Of a stretch of DNA of 64,000 nt, positions 42,726 through 53,144 are shown piece by piece; position 1 is the stretch's first letter, and every line of letters begins with the position of its first letter. Origin of the DNA: Rhyacophila brunnea. Taxonomy: Eukaryota; Arthropoda; Insecta; Trichoptera; Rhyacophilidae. The stretch lies in assembly GCA_022495005.1 (NCBI GenBank), contig JAGYXB010002034.1:124001-188000 (forward strand), in the 5' to 3' direction. Below the pieces are notes generated by a model, which was not told the DNA's origin, did no database searches, and saw only the letters and a list, made by a program, of their open reading frames with translations. The translations under genes and the position numbers were made by a program.

Positions 42726-43710
42726 TCAAAGAAAGTCGACACTACTCAAGACCCTACTTTTGAATGGCGTTTATACCTATTAAACTATTAAAGTATACAT
42801 GAGTTCTAGTTTAGGTAGGTAGGCACTGTTATTAAGTACCTACTTGTCCGATCTTAAATGTGAAAAAAAACCTTCTTTCTAATCATCTGAAGCCACAAAA
42901 TTAGTGATAAGTGGTAGAAGGCAAAATACTACAACACCGTTTATACGTAGGTAGGCATTGTACGACAACGTCATCTTGGCTACGCTTCCAGGCGCTGTTG
43001 TCTACTCAGTGGGAGGAGCTTGTTAGTTTATAATGGAATGCGGCTAAAAATAGGCGGAGCATATTAGTTCACAGTTTTAACACGTAGTCAAAAAGATGTT
43101 GTCGTTACTATATGTATATAGATTTACTGTTGACAGTAAGTATGTACCTATTATCGCGGCCATAACAAGAAAATGCATGGGTAAACATGTATTATACTGC
43201 AGTTGTGAGTTTGCATGAATCAAAAATAGTTAGGAAGCTTCTGAATTTTCATGTGACAGTAGGGATTTTTTTGATCTGAGTCTGCGCAGTAGAACGATAG
43301 TAGAATAACGATAAAATGACAACATCGCGTCTCGCTTACCCTTTTGAAGATAAAGGTTGGAGAGACAGTCGGCACTTTTACGTGAGAACAGTTATTGTCA
43401 CGATAGTTTAAAATACGCACTATTGCTGCCAGTAAATCCATGCACGTGTACAGGCGCTATACGTCTTAAGAAATCTAGGACTCCTTCACCAAAGTTATCA
43501 CTAACATTGTGGACACCTTTTTGTGTCATATACCTACTTATAATAATATATATATATAAACAATGTACCTAAACCCTAAGACCTTGTTAGTCTATCTATA
43601 GTTACCACTGTAACCATATATACTAGAAATATTCTAGAATCGTTATCAATTGATCTACTATCAATAATATGTTCGTATAATATTGATTAGAACAAATTCT
43701 TCATCACTAA
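42726..43710. other. No gene recognised
   Basis: Two overlapping frames of about 70 residues (43220-43441 minus, 43357-43572 plus) have no recognisable features. A (TA)n run occurs near 43545. Confidence 0.35.
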
Positions 43711-44350
43711 ATGATCTTAAAACAATATTTAAATTCATCCAAATTCCCTGAATCCAACCCCTTGGGCCTCGGTGCCCCCGCTCCGCGTTATCGAATAGCG
43801 GGCGCCGTGTGCGTCGCCCGTACCTTTATAGACGCAAATTACAAGGTTAGTTTTCCTGCACGTTACAGAGGGGGCGTGCTGCGCTGCCTCGAACCGCTCG
43901 CTCTGAAGATGGGCGCAGACGATACGCCGAAAGGCTGGCGACTCCGCATCTCTATCGCTCTGGTAAACTGTCGCAGATATTTAATAATATTTAAAAGAAT
44001 TAAAACTGACACCCTAGGAGTTAATGCAATAACATTAATATTGTTGAAATGAACGAAAATCTCGTATCAGTAAGAATTGTTGATGATAGCTCCGTCCAAA
44101 CCAACCGCCCCGCACCACACTCAGAGTGTCACGAGGCGCTACGCTTGGTGTGTTTTGCAGTTGTTTACGCCTGGGAATGTCTCAGGAGCACATGCCCAAG
44201 ACTGAAGTCACCACGTACTCAAGTGTGCTTTGACTGAGTTTACTGTAGCACCTACTATTATTGACTTTATTCAATAAAAAGTGCCCATGGGAGAGGGAGG
44301 TGCGGAGAATTAACAAAAATAAATTATTTTAATTAATTTACATGTAATAT
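43711..44350 (+). other. Unidentified GC-rich reading frames with a duplicated 3' end
   Basis: 43740-43975 is GC-rich within AT-rich flanks and is open for 113 residues (43711-44052), including GADDTPKGWRLRISIALVNC. A second frame (44049-44237) ends in CPRLKSPRTQVCFD. The DNA from about 44175 to 44350 (GTACTCAAGTGTGCTTTGAC ... AACAAAAATAAATTA) is repeated at 47025-47165, so at least the 3' part belongs to a dispersed repeat. I recognise no protein family. A worn transposable-element coding region is more likely than a host exon, but neither is shown. Confidence 0.35.
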
Positions 44351-44399
44351 TATGTAAACACAAAGCTACCACAATACGAACATACTAACCTATGTAGAA

Positions 44400-44413
44400 C
44401 CCCCCCCCCCCCC
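44400..44413 (+). repeat. Poly-C run of 14
   Basis: Fourteen consecutive C residues followed by ATTTTCTTGTGTGTGAGG. Unusual in this AT-rich context; length may be unreliable in assembly. Confidence 0.8.
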
Positions 44414-45109
44414 ATTTTCTTGTGTGTGAGGCTGTCTCTACCTATATGTCCAATGGCGGTAACGGCATGAAAAAAATAACATGTAACTGTTCCACGTGTT
44501 GCATCTTCACCTTAGTGCCAATCGTTGCCTGATTACATATAAATTGGCACTGCATTATGATCATCCGATGAGAAGCTGCATAGTCTGTTTTATAATCTCC
44601 TCATTATGTTCCATTAAAAAAACAGTAGATACGTGAGTATGACGGTAGGTAGGTACTAGGTACACTAAGTTGATGAGGCGTTCGCTTCGACAGAGATGAA
44701 ATATAGATAACTACTTACGTATTTTTAAAAAATCTAAAAATGTAAATATAAAGTCAACAGAAACAATCAAAGTGAATAAAATCTTGTCCTGTGAATATCT
44801 ACGAGTATAACTCTTTTCACTGTTTTTTCTAGATTAAGTGAACTAACGATAATTCTACTGAATAAAGTTAAATATTTTTATCTACCATTTTGTTTGTAAG
44901 ACATAAATAAAAAAAATCCACTAGGATGTCCGTTTGCCCTACCGTTACCCTATCTATCTATTAGTAGGTAGGTACATACGAGGAATATGTTTACCATCCT
45001 TGGAAGTATTCTTATAGAAACATTCGTAACAAGTAAGTTACTAATATAATTTTCATATAAGTATTCAAATAGGTATATTATGTACTAACAATTTCAATTA
45101 TTATTTTTT
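44414..45109. other. No gene recognised
   Basis: AT-rich; nothing supported. Confidence 0.4.
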
Positions 45110-45425
45110 TTCTTAACATATTGTGAACATTACAAATTATAAGTTTAAGACGTTCACAACATGACATTTAGAAACAAAGATATAGAAATATAACAGTATT
45201 ACATAAAAAAAAAATAGATGAGTAATAAATTAGATAGGTACAAGGAAGTACACCGGATGAGTTAAGCAGACCCTATTTTAAGAATTTATAAAACAACGTC
45301 CACCTAAACTTATTCTCACGTAGGTGGAATATATCAACACCCGAAGCAATTTCGTTGAACATAGTTATCGCCCTCCCAATTGGCATTACCAGTGGCAGGT
45401 TGGTTCTGCACCTTGGGAGAATAAA
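45110..45425 (-). mobile_element. LINE 3' end, reverse orientation
   Basis: Inverse of the family 3' end: CTTAACATATTGTGAACATT, CGTTCACAACATGACATTTA, GGATGAGTTAAGCAGACCCT, then coding for PRCRTNLPLVMPIGRAITMF and GVDIFHLRENKFRWTLFYKF and a stop. Nearly identical to 36260-36625. The preceding 100 bases (to 45536) stay open but share no motif with other copies. Confidence 0.75.
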
Positions 45426-45599
45426 CAACATATATATCTTGATCTGAACTAGGTATGATACTCCATAGAGGGTATCGCATAGGATTCTTTCACAAGGAGG
45501 CCTCCAAACAGCCTCTGCGCACCATAAACCGATCATTGCAATAATGAATAAAAAAAAATTTAAGCCATATCCAATGCTAAGATTATGACATTATGAGTG

Positions 45600-45777
45600 T
45601 ATTTTACATGAAATGGATGTTAGCCACTTACTCAACCTCTTAGGTAGGTAGGTACATAGGTACTCTGGGTCTAAGCATACATTGAACAACAAAATGTGAA
45701 TCTTCCGTACTCGGGTTTCGAACCCGGGACCCACGACGTTATAGGCCAGACGCGTATCGACTCGGCCATCGTGGACG
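45600..45777 (-). mobile_element. tRNA-derived SINE, type 2, reverse
   Basis: Inverse of the type 2 SINE: GGATGTTAGCCACTTACTCA, ACTCGGGTTTCGAACCCGGG (B box) and CTCGGCCATCGTGGACG (A box and 5' end). Interrupted by a TAGGTAGGTAGGTACATAGG run. Confidence 0.78.
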
Positions 45778-45979
45778 TTATCTGTAGATAGTGGGCATCG
45801 GCTATTGAATAAAACAAAGCATAATTATTAATAATATTACAAAACAATAATGATTGCATATTGTTCTATATATCTATTTGTGAATATTGCAACAACCATA
45901 AACGATAAACGGATAAACCATAAACAAAAAAAATGGCCAATTGTACATTAATATTTCAAAGTAAGGTACATGTATGTAC

Positions 45980-46255
45980 CAGTGGTGAAGGGTGGAGGTA
46001 GACTGTAAATATCAGACATAAGTAATGCACACTTAACTTTGTCAGTCAAACTTTCTTTGAACTAAGATGAAAACAGTGTGACCTAGATACTAGATAGTGT
46101 TTATTAGGTAGGGCATAATTGAATTTTATAAACTAACAAGCACCATCTGCAAATTGTATTCTTAGTTCAATGAAAACAAATATGTATGACTGACAAAGTT
46201 TAGTATGCACTATTTATGTCGAACCTTAACAGCCTACCTCCAACCCTCACCACTA
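45980..46255. mobile_element. D-family palindromic MITE (D4), short form
   Basis: Begins CAGTGGTGAAGGGTGGAGGT and ends CTACCTCCAACCCTCACCAC; flanks GTATGTAC and GTACCTAC agree at 6 of 8 positions. Arms include GTCAGTCAAACTTTCTTTGA / TGACTGACAAAGTTTAGTAT. It lacks the central 250 bp of D2 and D6. Confidence 0.78.
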
Positions 46256-46263
46256 GTACCTAC

Positions 46264-47019
46264 TGTTACACCCCCGAATGGTCCCCATTTGGGGATGTCT
46301 CTGTGAATCTGGAGAGGCCCGAATCGATACCAAATCGACAAATAGTAAGGGTTGGTTACGAAAATAAATAAACTATAACAACATGATATAATATAAACTT
46401 AACTGATTTTACGAAAATAAACGCGGACTTTTGCATAGTGACGTAAGACGTCACGCGCGGGAATAAAAGACGATTACACTTAGAATTATGATAAAACAAT
46501 TAATGATACCCACCTGCAAAAAAAACACACCAACTGAGCTAGACCTGAAGTGTGGTGATTTATCACTACCTACTTAGGTACAATCTAAAAAACATGTTTT
46601 CTTAAACTATAACTCAGTTACCGCAGTTTATCTCTGACGACTGAACGTTAAAACGTGAAAATAACAGCTCGCATTTATTATTCAAGAGAGAAATATAATA
46701 TAAATATTTTCATCGGATTTAAGTTCTCGGAATTTTTCTGTCGGTTTGCCAAACCTTGGGACGACAAAGAATAAAATCACCGAAGCACTTGGTCATTGCG
46801 TGGTCGCAATCATAACATCGTCTGACCTTCGAAACTGTATCTTCATGTCAGACTTATCATCCAACAATAGCGAGGGGTACAAAACTGATCAATGCACTCT
46901 TTAGAGACGTCGGTAATGTGTGTAGTGTTTTGTTGTGTATATTAATAACGCAAAAATGGTTTATTAAAATTTTAAAATGACGATAAAACCACTTGGTATG
47001 ATAATTTTACTTAACATTT
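46264..47019. other. No gene recognised
   Basis: Less AT-rich than average; contains the TGACGT-ACGTCA site described separately. A patch at 46730-46900 (GGTTTGCCAAACCTTGGGAC ... ATCGTCTGACCTTCG) has no long frame. Confidence 0.35.
46439..46453. promoter_or_regulatory. bZIP-type inverted site
   Basis: TGACGTAAGACGTCA is an inverted repeat of TGACGT with a 3-bp spacer, followed at 46454 by CGCGCGGGAATAAAAG, which has a weak TATA-like AATAAAAG. It could be a promoter fragment; no downstream frame supports one. Confidence 0.25.
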
Positions 47020-47165
47020 TGTGAATGTTTCAAGAGTAGTTACCCAAAACTAAAGTACCTACGTACTCAAGTGTGCTTTGACTAAGTTTACGAAGACTTT
47101 CTAATATAAAGTGTCCATGATAGAGAGGAGCACGTGAGTTTACAAAAATAAATTAATCTAAATAA
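47020..47165 (+). repeat. Second copy of the 44175-44350 repeat
   Basis: GTACTCAAGTGTGCTTTGAC, AAGTGTCCATGATAGAGAGG and TTTACAAAAATAAATTAATC mirror the first copy in the same orientation. Confidence 0.65.
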
Positions 47166-47630
47166 TAAATTACGGACAATACGGACATACATAATAAGGT
47201 ATATGAAGAGATCTTAACGTCCGCCATAAAACGCCGCATTTTTTTAAACGCAACAAAATTGGCCTCTGTGGTAACCAGGTCGGACGGCCGGATGAGCCCA
47301 ACAGTTGGTTTTACCGACTCGACCATCTCTTTCCTTTTGGAGCACATTCTCAGACATTCCCATCCATGGACATGTTGCTCGAGTGACATGTTCAAGCTAA
47401 AAGAGCTTTGCACCGAATCCACTGTGGCCAGTGAAGAATCGATTGCTGTTGTAGTCAGGACAACATTTGTAAAAAAAAAAACAAATATGTGTGCCATTTC
47501 CGTCCAGTCCAACCAGTCAATTATCCATAGAATCCAGATAAAGGAACGACTCTTCACTCTTGACAATATTTCTGAGACGCAGTTCATGGACATATTATTT
47601 GGCGTTGACTATAAATATACTTTTGGGTAG
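47153..47630. other. Region open on both strands, 123 and 146 residues
   Basis: The minus strand is open for 146 residues (47153-47593) and the plus strand for 123 (47259-47630). Neither product has a family I recognise. Because the sequence immediately downstream on the plus strand codes for a LINE C-terminus, the plus strand is the likelier coding strand, as a decayed LINE piece. Composition is GC-richer than the flanks. Confidence 0.35.
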
Positions 47631-47788
47631 CCTCCACGGAAGGCGAAACAGAGGAAGAGCGTCGGCCAAGTGAGAATGCTTATTGGTGGCAGCCTTCACT
47701 CTGCGTCGAGAGCAACGGAGGATCGAGAGGGGTGGAGAGTCTTGGTTGTTCAGAATATGACTGAATATCAAGTTGATCACAATCCTTA
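47631..47788 (+). pseudogene. LINE reverse transcriptase C-terminal relic
   Basis: After a stop at 47628, one frame reads LHGRRNRGRASAK, and after a shift near 47675 another reads GGSLHSASRATEDREGWRVL and VVQNMTEYQVDHNP before a stop near 47788. The G-R-R-N-R-G-R ... LH.A.RA..DRE.WR pattern is the basic end of many LINE proteins. Different family from the other LINEs here. Confidence 0.65.
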
Positions 47789-48180
47789 GCTATGAGGTAA
47801 TGACTGGTATAGAAGGAATAATAATGCTGTCGATAATGTATCATGCTGTCACTTCAGTATTGACGGATAAGAGTAATAAATAAATTTATATAGTTATATA
47901 TAATATAATTTATATATAATTTTTTTTTCAAGTATATAGGAGTAGAAAGGTGAATAAAATTCTCTTGTTTAATTCAATGATGATCAGTTAGTAGGTATCT
48001 AGTATTCGTCATTATCATTTATTTATAGAGATATATAAACACTAAATCAATAAACAAGGTGTCAACCTTTTTTATTGTAGTATAAATTTGTATACCGCTA
48101 ATTGCATCGTAAAAAATCAAATTGACATAATGAAAATAAACAATTTTATTATTCATCAGTGCACTTACTATGACCAGCGC
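47789..48180. other. AT-rich, no gene recognised
   Basis: TATATAATATAATTTATATA-type runs near 47895-47920. Confidence 0.4.
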
Positions 48181-48456
48181 GTCTATTATATACACAAGAC
48201 TGCTATTGGCGGCTATCATATTTATGTATTGAGGCGGTTAATTGTTACAATAAGTTAACCGTCTGAACTGTCAAACAGTGCTGTTTTAACAGCACCTCTC
48301 TTGGCTGTGTTAACTTTTAGAACGAGATAGACAGTTTTGACAGTTTAGACGGCTAACTTATTGTAACAATTATAATACACACATGTGATAAACTACCCTC
48401 GATAGCAGCCGATTGACGCCGATAGCAGCCTTGTATATAGGATAGATACACAGTGA
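48181..48456. mobile_element. H-family foldback element (H3)
   Basis: Left arm TCTATTATATACACAAGACT with CTATTGGCGGCTATCAT; right arm inverted as GATAGCAGCCTTGTATATAG. Inner arms pair TAATTGTTACAATAAGTTAA with TTATTGTAACAATTATAATA and AACTGTCAAA with TTTTGACAGTTTAGAC. Foldback of about 275 bp. Confidence 0.72.
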
Positions 48457-49528
48457 TGTTAAGTATGACAAGGATGTTTTCCTGTCATAGTGTGGATGAG
48501 ATTAGCCAGAAGCGACGATTTTCTTTGACGTAGATAACGCAATCGATTAGTCAGATGTTTTAAAAGGGGACCTCGAAACGTTTCAATCCAGACTATACCT
48601 ACATCATAAAAATATGCGTAGTAGGTATTTCTCACAGATTTAGTAGGTACCTATACGTATACACTCTTATCCAGAGCAGAACAAAAATTCCCTCCAACTA
48701 AAATCAAATGGAGCTATAACATTCACACTCAAACAGATACGTAGGTACCTGTACACAAAAAATAAATTCATTATTGTCATATTCAATAATAATTATTTTT
48801 ACTTATAGAATGTGGTTCTGGGAAAGATTTACATTTTTATAAGTTATAATTTATGGTTTTTCTTCTATTTTTCACCTTAAAATTAGTCAATGCGTCGAGC
48901 TTCTATGTCCCTAGCCTACCATTGTATGCTGGGTCAAAAAACTAAGGCATTTTTATTGTTGAGATGCAGTTTCAAACTTGTATGCACATAATACCTAATA
49001 GATACTTCTTATTGTATTGAACGTTGGTTTGTGTAAATGGGAAATTTTGTTTATGTATATGTTAGAATATTGTAATAAATATACCAAACAAGTAGGTAAG
49101 TATTAATTAATACAAACTCGCGAAGAAAAAAATAACCTGTCAGGTAAATAGAGTTACTTACCTATATACTTACAGTATCTGAAAAAACCTGCATGAATTT
49201 CAAGATCAACGACGGCATACAAACCGGTACAGTTTTTAATGAAAATAAATTGGGTATGGAATAAATATTAAAAGGTTAAACCCTCTGATATATAAAATTT
49301 ATAATGTGTGCGATAGATGTTACTAAACATAAGGATAAAAGCAGGAATGATTTCAAGTTAAACACATATTTATTTTTTCGATAAATAGATACAATTCAAT
49401 AAAATATGATTTATTCTGAAATGTTAATAAATTACGGTGATACAAATAATCATGAAACATATGTTAGAGAGAGTAGTGTCAGAGTCTTGATGTGGCACTA
49501 CTGGCGACACATTTAGGTGTTGATATAC
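48457..49528. other. No gene recognised
   Basis: AT-rich; nothing supported. Confidence 0.4.
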
Positions 49529-49769
49529 CACGCCCACGATGGCCGAGCGGCTTAAGCATCGGTTTATAATTTCGTGGGTCTCGGGTTCAAATCCTGGGTC
49601 TGGAAAATACATAATTTGTGTTTGGAGTCAGAGTATGGACCTAATAGGTTGAGCAAGTGGTTAACATACATTTCTCGTAAAAATATAAATATGGTAATAG
49701 GTATAAGCCTCCACTCTGTGGAGGCTCAAATGATCTTCTTAGAATCGGACATTGTAAAAGAAATACACA
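49529..49769 (+). mobile_element. tRNA-derived SINE, type 2
   Basis: CACGATGGCCGAGCGGCTTA and TCGGGTTCAAATCCTGGGTC are well-kept class II tRNA-like A and B boxes; this head is closer to a real tRNA than the other copies. The body GGACCTAATAGGTTGAGCAA, ACTCTGTGGAGGCTCAAATG and GAATCGGACATTGTAAAAGA is shared. It abuts H4. Confidence 0.82.
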
Positions 49770-49772
49770 CAT

Positions 49773-50078
49773 ATTCTATACACAAGGCGGCTATCGGTGG
49801 CTATCGACGGATATCGACAGGAGTTTATCATATTGATGTATTGAGACGGTTAATCGTTACAATAAGTTAACCGTCAAAACACTGTAAACTGTCAAAAAGT
49901 GTTATGTTTTATCAGCCCCTCTCTTGGCTGTGTGAATTTTTTGAGAGAGATAGACAGTGTTGACAGTGTTGACAGCTTAGATGGCTAACTTATTGTAACA
50001 ATTATAATACCTCAATACGTAAGTATTATAAACTATAGTCAATAGCTGCCGATGGCCGCCTTGTGTATAGAATAGACC
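49773..50078. mobile_element. H-family foldback element (H4)
   Basis: Begins ATTCTATACACAAGGCGGCT and ends GGCCGCCTTGTGTATAGAAT, exact inverted ends over about 19 bp; inner arms as H3 with GTTACAATAAGTTAACCGTC. The 98-residue frame running from the SINE into this element is an artefact of read-through. Confidence 0.78.
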
Positions 50079-51266
50079 CAAATGGCCGAAATAGAAATGG
50101 TTTTCTTATAAATAGATTTTTCCTGCAAAGGTTCAAATTGATATAAATCAATTAAACAGATTAGATACATAAATATAATTATCTTTATATGACATGCAAA
50201 TAACATATTATTATAATAATATATCGTCTCTGTTCTGGCAGAACACACTAACTGGAGAATACTACTTTTGAGTAATTTGACTTTGAAGTTGTTAAAATGT
50301 TTGAAATGGTCTATCATGTGAGTTTATTAAGTAATCGTAAAAAGGATGACTTTAAAATAAAGACTGTTTATTTATTAAGAAGGTTTCCAGACGGTAAAGT
50401 TTGAAATAAGGAACATTTTGGTATAACTAACTCAATATGTCATTTTTTCGAATTAGTGTCTTCTGCGAGAACAGTGACGATATTTTATATTGTTTTCGGT
50501 ATATGTATAAGTATCTTCTGCTTACTTACTTTATTGTATTTAGCTTAGTGAATAAATAATGTTTCCATAATATTGGATAGGTCTTCTTAAGCCCCATAAT
50601 AATTTGGCACATTATGACTTCGAAATTCAACACTATCTACCCAGTAAAGTACCTACAACAAATTAGGTGTTTATCATAATAAATTGGTTATAGAGAATAG
50701 GCGCCAGGTTTAAATATTTTTCCCTAAAACTAAAACAGTTGGCTTACAGGAATCATTTTAAATTATTCCTTAAAAGGAGTCATAAATATTCAACAGAAAC
50801 CATAAAAAATCTGTAATTTTTGATCGGCAGCAATTCCCTATTCCATAAAAATATTAAAAACATATGAAGCGAGACAAAAAAATGATAATTTTGAAAGGAA
50901 ATGATAATCATAGTCTAGTCAGTATTAGACACCGCATTAAATAAACTCAAAATAAAAAGGGAAACACATAATAATATTTTGTCCTCTAAAATTATAGGTG
51001 ACCGGCCGGGGACAAAAAAAAATGTCCTAATGACGTCGTCGGCACGTCTTTGGGACCTTCGGGACCTCAGATGAGTCTGGCGGGCGCCCAACCGGTGTAT
51101 CATTATAATCACATCGATGTCTACCTTGTTTGATATCATTTTAAAGGTGATTTTTGAGAAGGAACTTGATCAAAACTGAATAAAGTATAAAATTAAGTAA
51201 GTAGGTACACAAGTAAGTGGGAAGGTCAGTGGTGAAGACTCCATACTAGTCTTAAAGCCTACCTTC
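50079..51266. other. No gene recognised
   Basis: AT-rich to 50990, with a GC-richer patch at 51000-51110 (GACCGGCCGGGGACAAAAAA ... GTCTGGCGGGCGCCCAACCG) that stays open on the minus strand for 74 residues without recognisable motifs. Confidence 0.35.
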
Positions 51267-51270
51267 TTAA

Positions 51271-52104
51271 GGGGGGACATGCTCAGCGTAGGTCAAAATG
51301 GAGCTTTTATTCTATTTTCAAAGCATGATCATGGATATTCCTTAAACGTTGTAGATAATCTATTTATATAATTTTGAAGCCTTATTATCCTTTATATTTA
51401 TTTTAAACATTTGATGACTGCATAAAGTATTTTTATTACATAAAATAATATTCTTTTAAACCTCTCGCTCTAATGTTTTAGAATGTAGTCATATTTCAGT
51501 ACATAAATGTGCAGTGGTGTTAAGATTATTTACATTTATTAATTTTTAAACGCATTTATAAAACCATGAGTATAATTTATGTCGACATTATTATAGTAAA
51601 ATATTTACGATAAAAAATTATATTGATAATCTCGGTGATCCCATATTTGACAAGAATTAGGCATTTTATTATTCAAAAAATGGGCAAGGTTAACACATTT
51701 GAAGATAATTCTAAAGATACTAATTATAAGCTATATTTTTGACCATTCAAGTGTGATAAACATCCTACGAATAATGATTGCTTGATAATAATTATTGACC
51801 TAAGAATAAGGTAGTGTTTTTTTGAAATAAGCCATTTCTTTTGGCATTCCGCAGTGGTTAAGCTACAACATACGGCTGTTGCCATAAATTGACAAACTAA
51901 AACTGAAGTAGGGAGTAAGAACATGTTATCGCGCGTGTTTGAACATGTACCTAACCGAAACGGTACATGTTCAAATACGCGCGTATATAATAAGGCTTCA
52001 AAATTATATAAATAGATTATCTACAACGTTTAAGGAGTGTCCAGGATCATGTTTTGAAAATATAATAAAAGCTCCACTTTGACTCACGCTGAGCACGTCC
52101 GCCC
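51271..52104. mobile_element. 834-bp element flanked by TTAA, with 120-bp terminal inverted repeats
   Basis: The outer 120 bp at each end are inverted copies of about 90% identity; ends read GGGGGGACATGCTCAGCGT and (inverted) GGGCGGACGTGCTCAGCGT, and both run on through GGAGCTTTTATT, CTTAAACGTTGTAGATAATC and TTTGAAGCCTTATTAT. TTAA stands immediately outside both ends (51267-51270, 52105-52108), the target duplication of piggyBac elements. No transposase frame inside. Probably a piggyBac-type non-autonomous element; the G-rich terminus is unusual for piggyBac. Confidence 0.8.
51930..51983. repeat. 22-bp hairpin inside the TTAA element
   Basis: CGCGCGTGTTTGAACATGTA plus CC pairs with GG plus TACATGTTCAAATACGCGCG around a 10-base loop (TAACCGAAAC), with one mismatch. 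It is the only CpG-containing part of the interior. Confidence 0.75.
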
Positions 52105-52108
52105 TTAA

Positions 52109-53144
52109 GAAAAATATTTTTTAATTGTATAGTGACATATTTATATACCTAATCACCTGATTATTATTTAATATTCTATACAAATAATTTAATTTGTTTG
52201 CCAACGACAGATGTCGAATACCTATGCAGGAACCTATTTACTTACAGATTACAAAACAATCTGCAAAGGTTTAAAAAAAATATGCCACATAGGTAGGGAT
52301 ATACTTATTGTCTGTCTTGGCAGAAATAAATATCGAATATTTGGTTAAGGAATCGTGAAATTTTTTCGTATGGAATTTACGTCACGTAACCTCAATCAGT
52401 CTATCGAATTGTATGAAATATGGTAAGCTCCTATTCCAGAGCTTAAAACCTTCGCGCATAATATTGTTGTCATGACTGCACTTCGTCCAATAGTAATCTA
52501 AAATTTGATAAAATATTTCTATGGCGTTCAATCGCATATTAATAAATACTTATATTTTTTTCAAAACAAAAATATATTTTATATAATGATTTTTGATGTG
52601 TATAAATATTAAAAAAAAATACTTAATTTAAACCCATCGCTCAATTTTATGTCGTCAGGGAGTTTTTGAAGTTTCGTTAAATTAATGTGTCGTTGTCATC
52701 AGTGTGTACCTATTCATTAGTGGTAATATCGTATTACCTTCTTATTTCTCGTAAGTATGCCTGACAAGTGTGCTCTTTTCGTCAGATATCCACAGCCTCC
52801 CTCTTTCAAAAAATCACAAATCGCCACTAGGGTAGGTACACTAATGATGTTGAAGGAATTGTTATGTTATTAAGTATATCAAAGTGAACTTGAAATAAGG
52901 TTACTAGGGCTAATGATTTAATTAGCTGCGGGTCAAAAGACATCGAAAAGATTTTGCGTTTTTTTTTTCAGAAATAAATTCCTCGCGGACAATCATCATT
53001 TTGATACTGATACTTTCGAGTATCTATACACTTTGACTGATAGTCCGATAAATTGGTATCTTTGGCTGCTTTATCTTTCGATATGACGTCCCTAGTTGCA
53101 AGTCATTTCACTTTGGAAATTAATTTGTAGTAAACTACACATGG
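52109..53144. other. No gene recognised
   Basis: AT-rich. The part at 52380-52700 shares phrases in inverse orientation with 35480-35760 (for example CATCGCTC..TTTTATGTCGTCAG against CTGACGACATAAAA), so it is probably one more dispersed repeat. Confidence 0.4.

Noticed and set aside
49529..49605. Possible functional tRNA-Leu or tRNA-Ser gene
   Set aside because: Boxes A and B are good, but the same SINE body follows as in two other copies and the acceptor stem does not close clearly; treated as SINE.
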